64,000 nt of DNA, from positions 434,001 through 498,000 of the forward strand of contig CAVTBD010000003.1 in NCBI GenBank assembly GCA_963732875.1, in the 5' to 3' direction. Positions 54,140 to 62,196 of the stretch are shown here, piece after piece (within the stretch, counting starts at the first letter, position 1; each line of letters begins with the position of its first letter). Position numbers and translations under genes: made by a program. Below the pieces are notes generated by a model. That model was not told the DNA's origin and ran no database searches. It saw only the letters and a program-made list of their open reading frames with translations. This stretch comes from WHSO01 sp963732875 (lineage in GTDB: Bacteria; Pseudomonadota; Alphaproteobacteria; SMXQ01).

Positions 54140-55378
54140 ATGTCGCGTTTTGGTGCGCTTGAGTTCGAGGACCTGGAACCGGTCGGCCCCGGCACGCCGT
54201 CGGGGCGGTACCTGCGCCTGTTCTGGCAACCGGTCATGCGGCTCAAGGACCTGCCACCGGGGCGCGCCAGGCCGCTCGAGATGCTGGGCGAGAAGTTCAC
54301 CATCTACCGCGGCGAAGACGGCACGCCGCACGTGACCGACTTCCGCTGTGCCCATCGCGGCACGCCCTTGTCGCTCGGCTGGGTGGAAGGAGAATCGATC
54401 CGCTGCCGCTATCACGGCTGGCGCTTCGACGCCGCCGGCCGGTGCGTCGAGCAGCCCAACGAGGACCGCCCGTTCTGCGACAAGGTCAGGATGCGCGCCT
54501 ATCCCACGCGCGAATACGCGGGGCTGGTGTTCGCCTATTTCGGCGAGGGCGCGCCGCCGCCGTTCCGGACCTACCCCGACCTCGACCGCCCCGGCGTGCT
54601 GGTGGCGGACCCTGTCGAGGTTCTGCCGTGCGGCTTCTGGAACCGCTTCGACAACGATCATGGACACCGCCACTGGGTCCATCGGGCGACCGCGCTCAGG
54701 CGCAACCGCCCCGACATCCTCGTGCTCCATCACGAGGCCGCGGAGGGAACGCCTTACGGCTGGCGCGGCGTGCGCCTGCTCAAGGGCGACGGCGCCGATG
54801 CCGAAACCTCGCTTGGCGAGATCGTGAAAGGCGGACGCGAGTTGGCTGAAGCCTCGATGGGCCTCGCCAGGTACACCCACTGGTTCATGCCCAATGCCCG
54901 CATGTTGTTCCAGCGCACCCGGGCCAAGGGTTTCGAGGGGCGCCGCGACCTGTGGGACACCAAGCTGGTATGGACCGTGCCGATCAACGACAGCGCCCAC
55001 GCCGCCTTCGACGTCACTCATACGTCGCTCGAAGGCGCCGAGGCCGACGCTTATGCCCGGAGCCGCAGCGAGCAGCAGGAGGCCGAGGCGGAGACCCGCT
55101 GGGACCTCGCCGAGGCCGTGCTCGCGGGCGAGATGACCCTCGAGGACCTGCCGGACGACATCGGCGGCTATACCAGCTTCACCATCGAGGATTACTGCAC
55201 GCAGGTCGGCCAGGGGGCCGTGCGTGGCCGTGGGCGCGAGATGCTCGCCAAGGGCGACGAGGGACCGGTGTTCCAGCGCAATCTGTGGCTGCGCGAGGTG
55301 AACGCGCTGGTGGAAGGCCGGCCGCTCACCGACTGGCGGCTTCCGGCTGAGCCTTTCACCACCATGACCAATATGTGA
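54140..55378 (+). CDS. Rieske 2Fe-2S aromatic ring oxygenase alpha-type, copy 3
   Basis: A 412-residue paralogue with FRCAHRG and RCRYHGW Rieske ligands and the iron site FDNDHGHRHWVH. Compared with copies 1 and 2 it has a short insertion near residues 215-235 (GDGADAETSLGEIVKGGREL). GGAGG precedes the ATG. It ends 20 bp before copy 4. Separate Bug genes lie on both sides of the copy 3-copy 4 pair. Confidence 0.92.
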   Translation: MSRFGALEFEDLEPVGPGTPSGRYLRLFWQPVMRLKDLPPGRARPLEMLGEKFTIYRGEDGTPHVTDFRCAHRGTPLSLGWVEGESIRCRYHGWRFDAAGRCVEQPNEDRPFCDKVRMRAYPTREYAGLVFAYFGEGAPPPFRTYPDLDRPGVLVADPVEVLPCGFWNRFDNDHGHRHWVHRATALRRNRPDILVLHHEAAEGTPYGWRGVRLLKGDGADAETSLGEIVKGGRELAEASMGLARYTHWFMPNARMLFQRTRAKGFEGRRDLWDTKLVWTVPINDSAHAAFDVTHTSLEGAEADAYARSRSEQQEAEAETRWDLAEAVLAGEMTLEDLPDDIGGYTSFTIEDYCTQVGQGAVRGRGREMLAKGDEGPVFQRNLWLREVNALVEGRPLTDWRLPAEPFTTMTNM

Positions 55379-55398
55379 CGCGGGGCGCGGGGAGAGTC

Positions 55399-56637
55399 AT
55401 GGGACGTTTCGGTACACTCGAGTTCGAGGACCTGGAGCCAGTCGGTCCGGGCACGCCGTCGGGGCGGTACCTGCGGCGGTTCTGGCAGCCGGTGATGCGG
55501 CTCAGGGACCTGCCCACCGGGCGGGCGCGTCCGCTCGAGATCCTGGGTGAGAAGTTCACCGTCTACCGGGGTGAGGACGGCACGCCCCATGTCACCGACT
55601 TCCGCTGCGCCCATCGCGGCACGCCCCTGTCATTGGGCTGGGTCGAGGGCGACACGTTGCGCTGCCGCTACCACGGCTGGCGCTTCGACGGGACCGGGCA
55701 GTGCGTTGAACAGCCCAACGAGGACCGTCCGTTCTGCGCCAAGGTGAAGATGACGTCGTTCCCGACACGCATCTACGCGGGTCTGGTGTTCGTGTATTTC
55801 GGCGACGGCGCGCCGCCGCCGTTCCGGACCTATCCCGACCTCGACCGTCCCGGGGTGATCGTGACCGACCCGCCCGAGGTGCTGCCGTGCACCTTCTGGA
55901 ACAAGTTCGACAACGACCACGGCCACCGGCCGTGGGTGCACCGCGCCACGGCGCTGCGCAAGAAGCGCAAGGATATCCTCGTCATCCGCCATGAAAGCGT
56001 GACCGAGACGCCCTACGGCTGGCGCGGCGACCGTCTGGTGAAGGGGGCGGACGGTGATGCCGCGAGCTCGCTGGGTGCCGTCGTCGGGGCGCAGACCGCC
56101 GCCCAGAACGCGCTCGGCAAGGCGCGTGCGACCCACTGGTTCATGCCCAACGTGCGGCTGTTCTTCCAGCCGAGCCGCGCCAGGGGATTCGAGGGCCGCG
56201 ACCTGTGGGACACCAAGGTCGCCTGGACCGTGCCGGTCAACGACGCCTCCCACGTCGCCTTCGACGTGACCCTGACACCACTCGAGGGCGCCGAGGCCGA
56301 GGCCTATACCGCGCGTCGCGCGGAGCAGGAGGAAGAGGCGGAGACCCGCTGGGACCTCGCCGAGAAGATTCTGGCCGGCGAGATGACGCTGGAGGAGCTG
56401 CCCGATGACATGAGCGCCTACACCAGCTTCACCATCGAGGACTACGTCACCCAGGTGGGCCAGGGGCCGGTGCGCGGGCGCGGCGAGGAGCATCTCGCGG
56501 CCAGCGAGCAGCGCCTCGTGCTGCTGCGCCAGCTGTGGCTGCGCGAGGTCAATGCGCTCGTCGATGGCCGGCCGCTCACCGATTGGCGGGTGCCGTCCCG
56601 GCCCCTGTCGCAGGTGCTCGAGGGCGCCGACGCTTAG
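55399..56637 (+). CDS. Rieske 2Fe-2S aromatic ring oxygenase alpha-type, copy 4
   Basis: A 412-residue paralogue. Rieske ligands (FRCAHRG, RCRYHGW) and the iron site DNDHGHRPWVH are intact. The N-terminal half is nearly identical in DNA to copy 1, while the C-terminal half, with an insertion like that of copy 3 (GADGDAASSLGAVVGAQTAA), is distinct; the gene therefore looks like a mosaic. The ATG at 55399 follows GGGGAG and is preferred to 55375, which overlaps the previous stop. Confidence 0.92.
   Translation: MGRFGTLEFEDLEPVGPGTPSGRYLRRFWQPVMRLRDLPTGRARPLEILGEKFTVYRGEDGTPHVTDFRCAHRGTPLSLGWVEGDTLRCRYHGWRFDGTGQCVEQPNEDRPFCAKVKMTSFPTRIYAGLVFVYFGDGAPPPFRTYPDLDRPGVIVTDPPEVLPCTFWNKFDNDHGHRPWVHRATALRKKRKDILVIRHESVTETPYGWRGDRLVKGADGDAASSLGAVVGAQTAAQNALGKARATHWFMPNVRLFFQPSRARGFEGRDLWDTKVAWTVPVNDASHVAFDVTLTPLEGAEAEAYTARRAEQEEEAETRWDLAEKILAGEMTLEELPDDMSAYTSFTIEDYVTQVGQGPVRGRGEEHLAASEQRLVLLRQLWLREVNALVDGRPLTDWRVPSRPLSQVLEGADA
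55441..55918. repeat. Near-identical tract shared by Rieske copies 1 and 4 (second location)
   Basis: Counterpart of 50391-50868 at an offset of 5050 bp, with two mismatches in 478 bp. It covers the Rieske domain up to the start of the mononuclear iron site. Confidence 0.85.
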
Positions 56638-56667
56638 AACGAGATCAACGAAAACGGGAGGTTTCCG

Positions 56668-57783
56668 ATGACCATTCTCAGCCAAGGGCGCCGCCTCGGC
56701 GCCGTCTGCCTGTCGCTCGCGGCGGTCGGGCTGCCGCTTGCCGCCCATGCCGATGCGGTCGGCGATTTCTACAGCGGCAAGACCATCAAGCTGATCATCA
56801 GCACCGGCGCCGGCGGCGGCCAGGACCAGACGGCGCGCATCATCGCCCGCACCTGGTCGACCCACATTCCCGGCAAGCCGACTTTCGTGCCGATGAACAT
56901 GCCGGGCGGCGGCAGCGTGCTCGCCAGCAACTACGTCTACAACGTGGGGGCCAAGGATGGCACGGTCGTGGGCTCGATCATCCCCTCGATCGTCATGCAT
57001 CAGGTGCTGGGCCGCAAGGGCGTCAAGTACGACGCTTCCAGGTTCCAGTGGATCGGCTCCAGCACCACCAGCAACTCGGTGCTGTTCGTGTGGCACACCA
57101 CCGGCGTGACGGACCTCAAGCAGGCGATGACGAAATCGCTGATCCTCGGCGCCACCGGATCGGGATCGAACTCGGTGCGCTATCCCGCCGTGCTCAACAA
57201 CATCATCGGCACCAGGTTCAAGGTCATCATGGGCTACCGCAGCACCAACCAGGTCGATCTCGCCATGGAGCGCGGCGAGGTACAGGGGCGCGCCGGCGGC
57301 ACCTTCAACACCATCAAGGCGGTCTATGGCGAGTGGCTCAAGGACAAGAAGATCAACATCCTCGTCCAGATCGGGCCGGAGAAGGAGCCGGGCTACGAAA
57401 GCGTGCCGCTGCTCACCGAGTTCGCCAAGGACGACGAGAGCCGCGCCGTGCTGCAGATTTTCTGCGACGACATCGCGCTCGGCCGTCCGTTCCTGGTGGC
57501 GCCGGGCGTGCCGGCCGACCGCGTCGCCGCGCTCCGGACCGCCTTCATGGAAACCATGAAGGACCCGAAGCTGCTCGCCGATACCGCCAAGCTCAAGCTC
57601 GAGATTTCGCCCACCACCGGCGACAAGATCGCGGCGCGCGTCAACAACATGATCAACGCCAACAAGACCGTGCTGGCGCGGGTCAAGGCCGCGCTCGATC
57701 CCAAGGGCGCGATCGCGGGCAAGGTCAAGGGCGGGAAAGGAAAGAAAAAGAAGGGCAAAAAGAAGAAGGACGGCGGCAACTGA
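56668..57783 (+). CDS. Bug/TctC-family solute-binding protein with lysine-rich tail
   Basis: A 371-residue exported binding protein. The signal peptide ends in LPLAAHADAV. The ligand loop is ISTGAGGGQDQTARII, and VPMNMPGGGSVLASNYVYN follows. The C-terminus is lysine-rich (KGGKGKKKKGKKKKDGGN), comparable to the tail of the Bug protein at 5502. GGGAGG precedes the ATG. It closes the Rieske-Bug run that begins at 50349 and may bind the aromatic acid that those oxygenases act on. Confidence 0.9.
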   Translation: MTILSQGRRLGAVCLSLAAVGLPLAAHADAVGDFYSGKTIKLIISTGAGGGQDQTARIIARTWSTHIPGKPTFVPMNMPGGGSVLASNYVYNVGAKDGTVVGSIIPSIVMHQVLGRKGVKYDASRFQWIGSSTTSNSVLFVWHTTGVTDLKQAMTKSLILGATGSGSNSVRYPAVLNNIIGTRFKVIMGYRSTNQVDLAMERGEVQGRAGGTFNTIKAVYGEWLKDKKINILVQIGPEKEPGYESVPLLTEFAKDDESRAVLQIFCDDIALGRPFLVAPGVPADRVAALRTAFMETMKDPKLLADTAKLKLEISPTTGDKIAARVNNMINANKTVLARVKAALDPKGAIAGKVKGGKGKKKKGKKKKDGGN

Positions 57784-57832
57784 CCGGGGGTTGCGCGCGG
57801 CAGCGGGAATGCCCGCCGCCGCGGCGCCCGCG

Positions 57833-58270
57833 TCAGTCCTTGCCGGGATCGGCGGTGAGGCCGGCGCCCTGGATGCCGGCGATGGCGGCGGCCTCGTCGT
57901 TGTCGGAGACGTCGCCCGAGATGCCGACCGCGCCGAGCAGGTCGCCATGGGAGGATTTGATCAGCACGCCGCCGGGTACGGGCACGAACGATCCGCCCAC
58001 GGCGGCGGTGACGGAGTTGATGAAGTAGGGCCGGTCCTTGGCCATTTTGTTGATGGAGCGCGTGCCCATGCCGAATGCCAGTGCGGCCGATGCCTTGCCG
58101 ATCGCGATCTCGCCGCGCTTGAGGCTGGTGCCATCCTCGGCCGAGAAGCTCTTGAGCGCGCCGCGCGCGTCCAGCACGGCGACGGCCAATAGCATGAGCT
58201 TCTTCTCGCGGCCGAAGGCGATGGCGGCGGCGGCGATCTTCTGGGCGGTTTCGAGGGTGAGGTCGGACAT
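57833..58270 (-). CDS. GlcG/HbpS-like heme-binding family protein
   Basis: A 145-residue protein of the DUF336 family (HbpS/GlcG/PduO C-terminal type). Typical parts are LTLETAQKIAAAAIAFGREK, AVAVLDARGALKSFSAEDG, FGMGTRSINKMAKDRP, PVPGGVLIKSSHGDLLGAVG and SGDVSDNDEAAAIAGIQGAG. No signal peptide is seen, so it should be cytosolic. The ATG at 58270 follows GGGAG. Such proteins sit by many catabolic clusters, and their role there is unclear; heme binding is inferred from family only. Confidence 0.85.
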   Translation of the reverse strand: MSDLTLETAQKIAAAAIAFGREKKLMLLAVAVLDARGALKSFSAEDGTSLKRGEIAIGKASAALAFGMGTRSINKMAKDRPYFINSVTAAVGGSFVPVPGGVLIKSSHGDLLGAVGISGDVSDNDEAAAIAGIQGAGLTADPGKD

Positions 58271-58542
58271 GGGGCTCCCTTCCTGTCGTAATAACGAAGT
58301 AATAATTTTAGGGCGGCATCCTAGTTTGGAATACATCTATGTGTCAATCCGCAGATATTATCGGGGGATGTCAAATATATTTCCATTTTGTTATTGTAAA
58401 TAATCGTAATTATTCTTGTCTGTGAAAGCTTGTTTTCCCGAGATGTGTCAATTATGAGATGCGCCTCGTCTTTTGTGTCATGGACCGGTGGACGGATTGT
58501 CCCGTCGCGACCGGACGCAGCGTAAGGATTGGAACGAACCGA
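58271..58542. promoter_or_regulatory. AT-rich divergent promoter region
   Basis: The stretch 58288-58460 is strikingly AT-rich in a GC-rich setting (for example ATAATAATTTT- and TTGTTATTGTAAATAAT-like runs) and separates the divergent GlcG-like gene and class II aldolase. It should hold promoters for both. Two copies of TGTGTCAAT (near 58341 and 58444) are candidate regulator half-sites. No ORF or RNA gene is recognised. Confidence 0.45.
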
Positions 58543-59235
58543 ATGAAGAAGATCGACGCGCTCAAGGACTCGATCATCAACGCCGGACGGATCCTGGTGC
58601 GGGAGGACCAGGGCGATTACATCTTCGGCCATGTCACGGCGCGGCTGCCGGACGATCCCGCGCATTTCCTGATGAAGCCCCATACCATCGGGCTCGAGGA
58701 GATCACGCCGGACAACATCATCACCGTGAACCTGGAAGGCGAGAAGGTGGCGGGCGAGATGCCGCGCCATCTCGAGGTGTTCATCCATTCCGAGATACTG
58801 CGCGTGCGTTCCGACGTGGAGGCGGTCGTGCATACCCATGCCCCCTACGCGGTCGCGTTCTCGGCGCTCGGCCGGCCGCTACAGCCGGTCGGGCATGAGG
58901 GCGCGATCTTCAGCGATGGCCTGCCGGTGTTTTCGGAGACCAGCGACCTGATCGTCGACCAGTCGCGCGGCAAGGCGGTGGCGCGTGCGCTCGGCACGTT
59001 CAATGCGCTCATTCTCCGCAACCACGGCATCGTCACCACGGGCCGGACCATCGAGGAGGCGACCGTGCTGGCGCTGTTCCTCGAGAACGCCTGCCGCAGC
59101 CAGCTGATGGTCGAATCCTGCGGCGGCGCCGCGCACGTGAGCACGGCCCATGATGCGGTCGCCAAGAAAGGCCGCATCATGCCGCAGTGCGGCAAGGTGT
59201 TCGAGTACCTCGCGCGGCGCCTGCCCGAATCCTGA
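58543..59235 (+). CDS. Class II aldolase/adducin family protein
   Basis: A 230-residue FucA/AraD-fold protein. Motifs are EDQGDYIFGHVTARLPDDP, FLMKPHTIGLEEITPDNIIT, the metal site AVVHTHAPYAVAFSALG and ILRNHGIVTTGRTIEEA. It is a distant paralogue of the gene at 42945. It lies next to an AT-rich promoter and converges on phoH. The substrate is unknown; sugar-acid or hydroxy-acid cleavage or decarboxylation is typical. Confidence 0.87.
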   Translation: MKKIDALKDSIINAGRILVREDQGDYIFGHVTARLPDDPAHFLMKPHTIGLEEITPDNIITVNLEGEKVAGEMPRHLEVFIHSEILRVRSDVEAVVHTHAPYAVAFSALGRPLQPVGHEGAIFSDGLPVFSETSDLIVDQSRGKAVARALGTFNALILRNHGIVTTGRTIEEATVLALFLENACRSQLMVESCGGAAHVSTAHDAVAKKGRIMPQCGKVFEYLARRLPES

Positions 59236-59255
59236 GGCCCGAGTCCTGAGGGGCG

Positions 59256-59987
59256 CTACAACACCGCCAGCATGGACGAGACCAGCGGATGGCGCACCAC
59301 GTCGGTGTCGTTGAGGCGCACGACGCTGATGCGGCCGACCGCATCGAGCCGGTTGGCGATATCGGAGAGGCCCGACAGTCCCGGCAGAAGGTCGGTCTGG
59401 TCGGGGTCGCCCGCGATCACCATGGTCGAGTGCCAGCCGAGCCGGGTCAGCAGCATCTTGAGTTGGCCGAAGGTACAGTTCTGGGCCTCGTCGATGACGA
59501 TGTAGGAATTGTTGAGGGTGCGACCGCGCATATAGGCGACCGGCGCGATTTCGATGATGCCGTCGGCGAGGAGCTGCTTGAGCCGCTTGCCGCCGAGCCG
59601 TTCGCCAAGCGCGTCGAAAAACGGCTTGAGGTAGGGCGCGAGCTTGGCCTGCAGGTCGCCGGGCAGGAAGCCGAGCGTCTCACCCGCTTCCACGGCCGGG
59701 CGCGTCAGCAGGATACGTTCCACCTTGCCGGCATCCAGCGCCTCCACGGCCTTGGCGATCGCCAAGAAGGTCTTGCCGGTGCCGGCGGGTCCGAGTGCCA
59801 GCACCACGCTTTCCTGATCGAGCGCGTCCAGCAGCGCTTCCTGGTTGGCGCTCTTGGGCTTGACCTTGCGCACGTAGCGCGGCTGGCCGGCCCCGCCTGC
59901 GATCGGCACCGGATCGTTGCGGTTCGGGATCAGCGGGTGGATGCGTGCGTCGTTGCGCCAGGCCTTCCGTGCGGTGCGTTTACCCAA
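59256..59987 (-). CDS. phoH: PhoH-family ATPase
   Basis: A 243-residue P-loop ATPase of the PhoH family, linked to RNA metabolism in many bacteria. Walker A is ALGPAGTGKTFLAIAKAVEA, Walker B SYIVIDEAQNCTFGQLKMLL, and the sensor segment VIAGDPDQTDLLPGLSGLSD follows. It is the short, single-domain form without the PIN domain. It is not linked to ybeY or miaB here, as the other phoH-like gene usually is. Convergent with the class II aldolase. Confidence 0.92.
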   Translation of the reverse strand: MGKRTARKAWRNDARIHPLIPNRNDPVPIAGGAGQPRYVRKVKPKSANQEALLDALDQESVVLALGPAGTGKTFLAIAKAVEALDAGKVERILLTRPAVEAGETLGFLPGDLQAKLAPYLKPFFDALGERLGGKRLKQLLADGIIEIAPVAYMRGRTLNNSYIVIDEAQNCTFGQLKMLLTRLGWHSTMVIAGDPDQTDLLPGLSGLSDIANRLDAVGRISVVRLNDTDVVRHPLVSSMLAVL

Positions 59988-60258
59988 TGTGCCCTCCTAA
60001 TGACAGCTTCATGACTGCGGCGGATCGAACGGGCCCCCGTGACGGGTGCCGGAATCGAAAATGGCTCCCGGCAGGAGACCGGAAGCCATGCAAAATGCGG
60101 CGACGGGGGAGGTTGAGACGTGAATTCGGTAACACGACAAAGGCGAAAATCCTGCAAGCGGTAACCGATGCAAAAATCATATACCGGATTGCATGAAAGT
60201 CCAATGACAAGCCACGGGAATCCGTTAGGTTTTTGCGTCCACCCCAAGGGCTAACCTG

Positions 60259-61983
60259 TTACGGCGTGCCGGTGAGCCCCCGGAAGAACTCGGTCGCGCC
60301 CGCCCGCAGGTTCCTGAGCGCGTAGCCGCCTTCCTGGACCAGCAGGGTCGGCCAGCCGGTCTCCCCCAGCATGGTGCCGATCCGCCGCATGCCGCGCTCG
60401 CTCACGTTGAAGGTGCCGGTGGGATCGCCCGCCATGATGTCGAAGCCGAGCGAGACCACAAGATATTTGGGGCGGAATCGGGCCAGCAGCCGAAGCGCCC
60501 GGGCCAGCGTGTCGGCGTACTCGTGGTTGTCGGCGCCGGGGTAGAGCGGGAAGTTGCGGTTGAAGCCCTTGCCGGCGCCCTCGCCGCGCTCGTCGGCGTA
60601 GCCCGCGAAATAGGGATAGGCCACGCGCGGGTGGCCGTGGATCGAGACGAAGAACACGTCGTCGCGCCGCCAGAAGATATCCTGGGAGCCGTTGCCGTGA
60701 TGGTGGTCGATGTCGAGGAACGCCACCTTGCCGTCCTTCGACAGGCGGTGCGCGGCGATGGCGGCGTTGTTGAAGTAACAGAACCCGCCGAACGCGCGCC
60801 GCTCGGCGTGGTGGCCGGGTGGGCGGCACAGCACGTAGACCGGGCTTTCTCCCTTGAGCACGAGTTCCGCCCCGGTGAGCGCCGCGTTGGCAGCGTTGCG
60901 CGCCGCCCGGTAGGCATTGGCGGTCACCGGCGTGAAGGTGTCGATGCAGTAGTAGCCCGCCCGCATTTCCCAGGTCTTGGGGATGCGCTCGGGCCTCCGG
61001 ATCGGGAACACGTTGGGATAGACCAGCCGGCCGGGCCGCAGCTCGCTCTCGCCCTGACGCAGGAAGCGCACCAGGTCGGGATCGTGGACCGCGGTGACGT
61101 GGTCGATGCCGAACTGCCGGACCTTGTGCGTTTCGGTCCGGAACGGCTGCAGCCCGCGCAGGATGGCGGAGATGCGCGCCGGCTTCTCGACGTAGCCCTT
61201 CTCGCGCAGGTGATGGATCTGGTGCGCATCGCCGGTGGAGACGAGGTGGATGAGCCGCGCGCCGTCGATCGAGCCCGGGGCCGGGCGCGGCGCGGTGTAG
61301 CGCGGCTCGCGCAGACGCACCGGGTCGTCCTTCACGGACTCGACGATGCGCCGCACCTCGGCGTCGTCCGGCTTCATCTCGCCCTTGATGGCGAGGATAT
61401 GCGGCAGGAACGCCTTGAGCCGCGCGCGCGGGAGCGGTCGCCCGGTATCGAGGTCGTCGTATACCAGAAAGGTGAGATAGCCCTGGTTGGCGCGCGTCGG
61501 AATCTCGTCGTAGGCGGTGCCGACGATCGGGCGTGCGCCGACGCGTTCGTAGAAGGCCATGCGGCGCTTGTTGACGGCGAGGCGCTTCGTATCCTTGAGT
61601 TTTGCTTCCTCGTCGGGCGGTACGTCCATCAGCAGGCCGCGGTAGCGGCGCGCGGCGAAGTGCTCGACGGTCGCCTCGTAAAGCGCCGTGCCGTAGCCGC
61701 GACGGGACCGTTTCGGATCGCTCGCGATATAGTCGAGATAGGCGAGCCGCAGGTCCTGGAAGGCGAAGCTCAGTGCGAAGCCGAGGATGCGGTTCTTGAG
61801 GCCCTCGGCCACCAGAAGGACCACCTCGAAGTCGCGTTCGCCCTCGAAGCGCAGGAGCTGGGCGATGGTCTCGGCATATTGCGGATAATAGGAAAACGCC
61901 GCCTGATAGATGCGCAGGACCTGCGCCACCACCGACTGGTTGGCGGGCGATGCGGCGTCGAACACCTGACGGATGCGGAACAT
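60259..61983 (-). CDS. GNAT acetyltransferase-histone deacetylase-like fusion
   Basis: A 574-residue fusion. Residues 1 to about 165 form a GNAT fold, with the acetyl-CoA loop SDPKRSRRGYGTALYEATVE. From about 225 an arginase-like deacetylase domain follows (acetylpolyamine amidohydrolase/HDAC type), with RPPGHHAERRAFGG, FLDIDHHHGNGSQD, SLGFDIMAGDP and QEGGYALRNL supplying the zinc and catalytic residues. Adding and removing acetyl groups in one chain is unusual and suggests self-regulation or a shared substrate, perhaps a polyamine. The ATG at 61983 begins the GNAT fold. The stretch 59988-60258 upstream of phoH has nothing recognisable. Confidence 0.87.
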   Translation of the reverse strand: MFRIRQVFDAASPANQSVVAQVLRIYQAAFSYYPQYAETIAQLLRFEGERDFEVVLLVAEGLKNRILGFALSFAFQDLRLAYLDYIASDPKRSRRGYGTALYEATVEHFAARRYRGLLMDVPPDEEAKLKDTKRLAVNKRRMAFYERVGARPIVGTAYDEIPTRANQGYLTFLVYDDLDTGRPLPRARLKAFLPHILAIKGEMKPDDAEVRRIVESVKDDPVRLREPRYTAPRPAPGSIDGARLIHLVSTGDAHQIHHLREKGYVEKPARISAILRGLQPFRTETHKVRQFGIDHVTAVHDPDLVRFLRQGESELRPGRLVYPNVFPIRRPERIPKTWEMRAGYYCIDTFTPVTANAYRAARNAANAALTGAELVLKGESPVYVLCRPPGHHAERRAFGGFCYFNNAAIAAHRLSKDGKVAFLDIDHHHGNGSQDIFWRRDDVFFVSIHGHPRVAYPYFAGYADERGEGAGKGFNRNFPLYPGADNHEYADTLARALRLLARFRPKYLVVSLGFDIMAGDPTGTFNVSERGMRRIGTMLGETGWPTLLVQEGGYALRNLRAGATEFFRGLTGTP

Positions 61984-62196
61984 GGGCTATTTTCCCACGA
62001 TTCGGCATGCGCGTCAGCGGTCTGAAACCATGTTCCCACGAGGCTGGCAACCTTGCCGATGCGCGCTAGAATGGCAGCCGTCGGCCCGCTGCCGTGCATC
62101 CCGCAGGGGCTGTCGCCATGGCGCGCCGTCCTCGCTTCTCGGGCCGCGCCGTCCGAACATAGTCAAACGTTACGCTAGAACAGGGAAACCAAAGTC

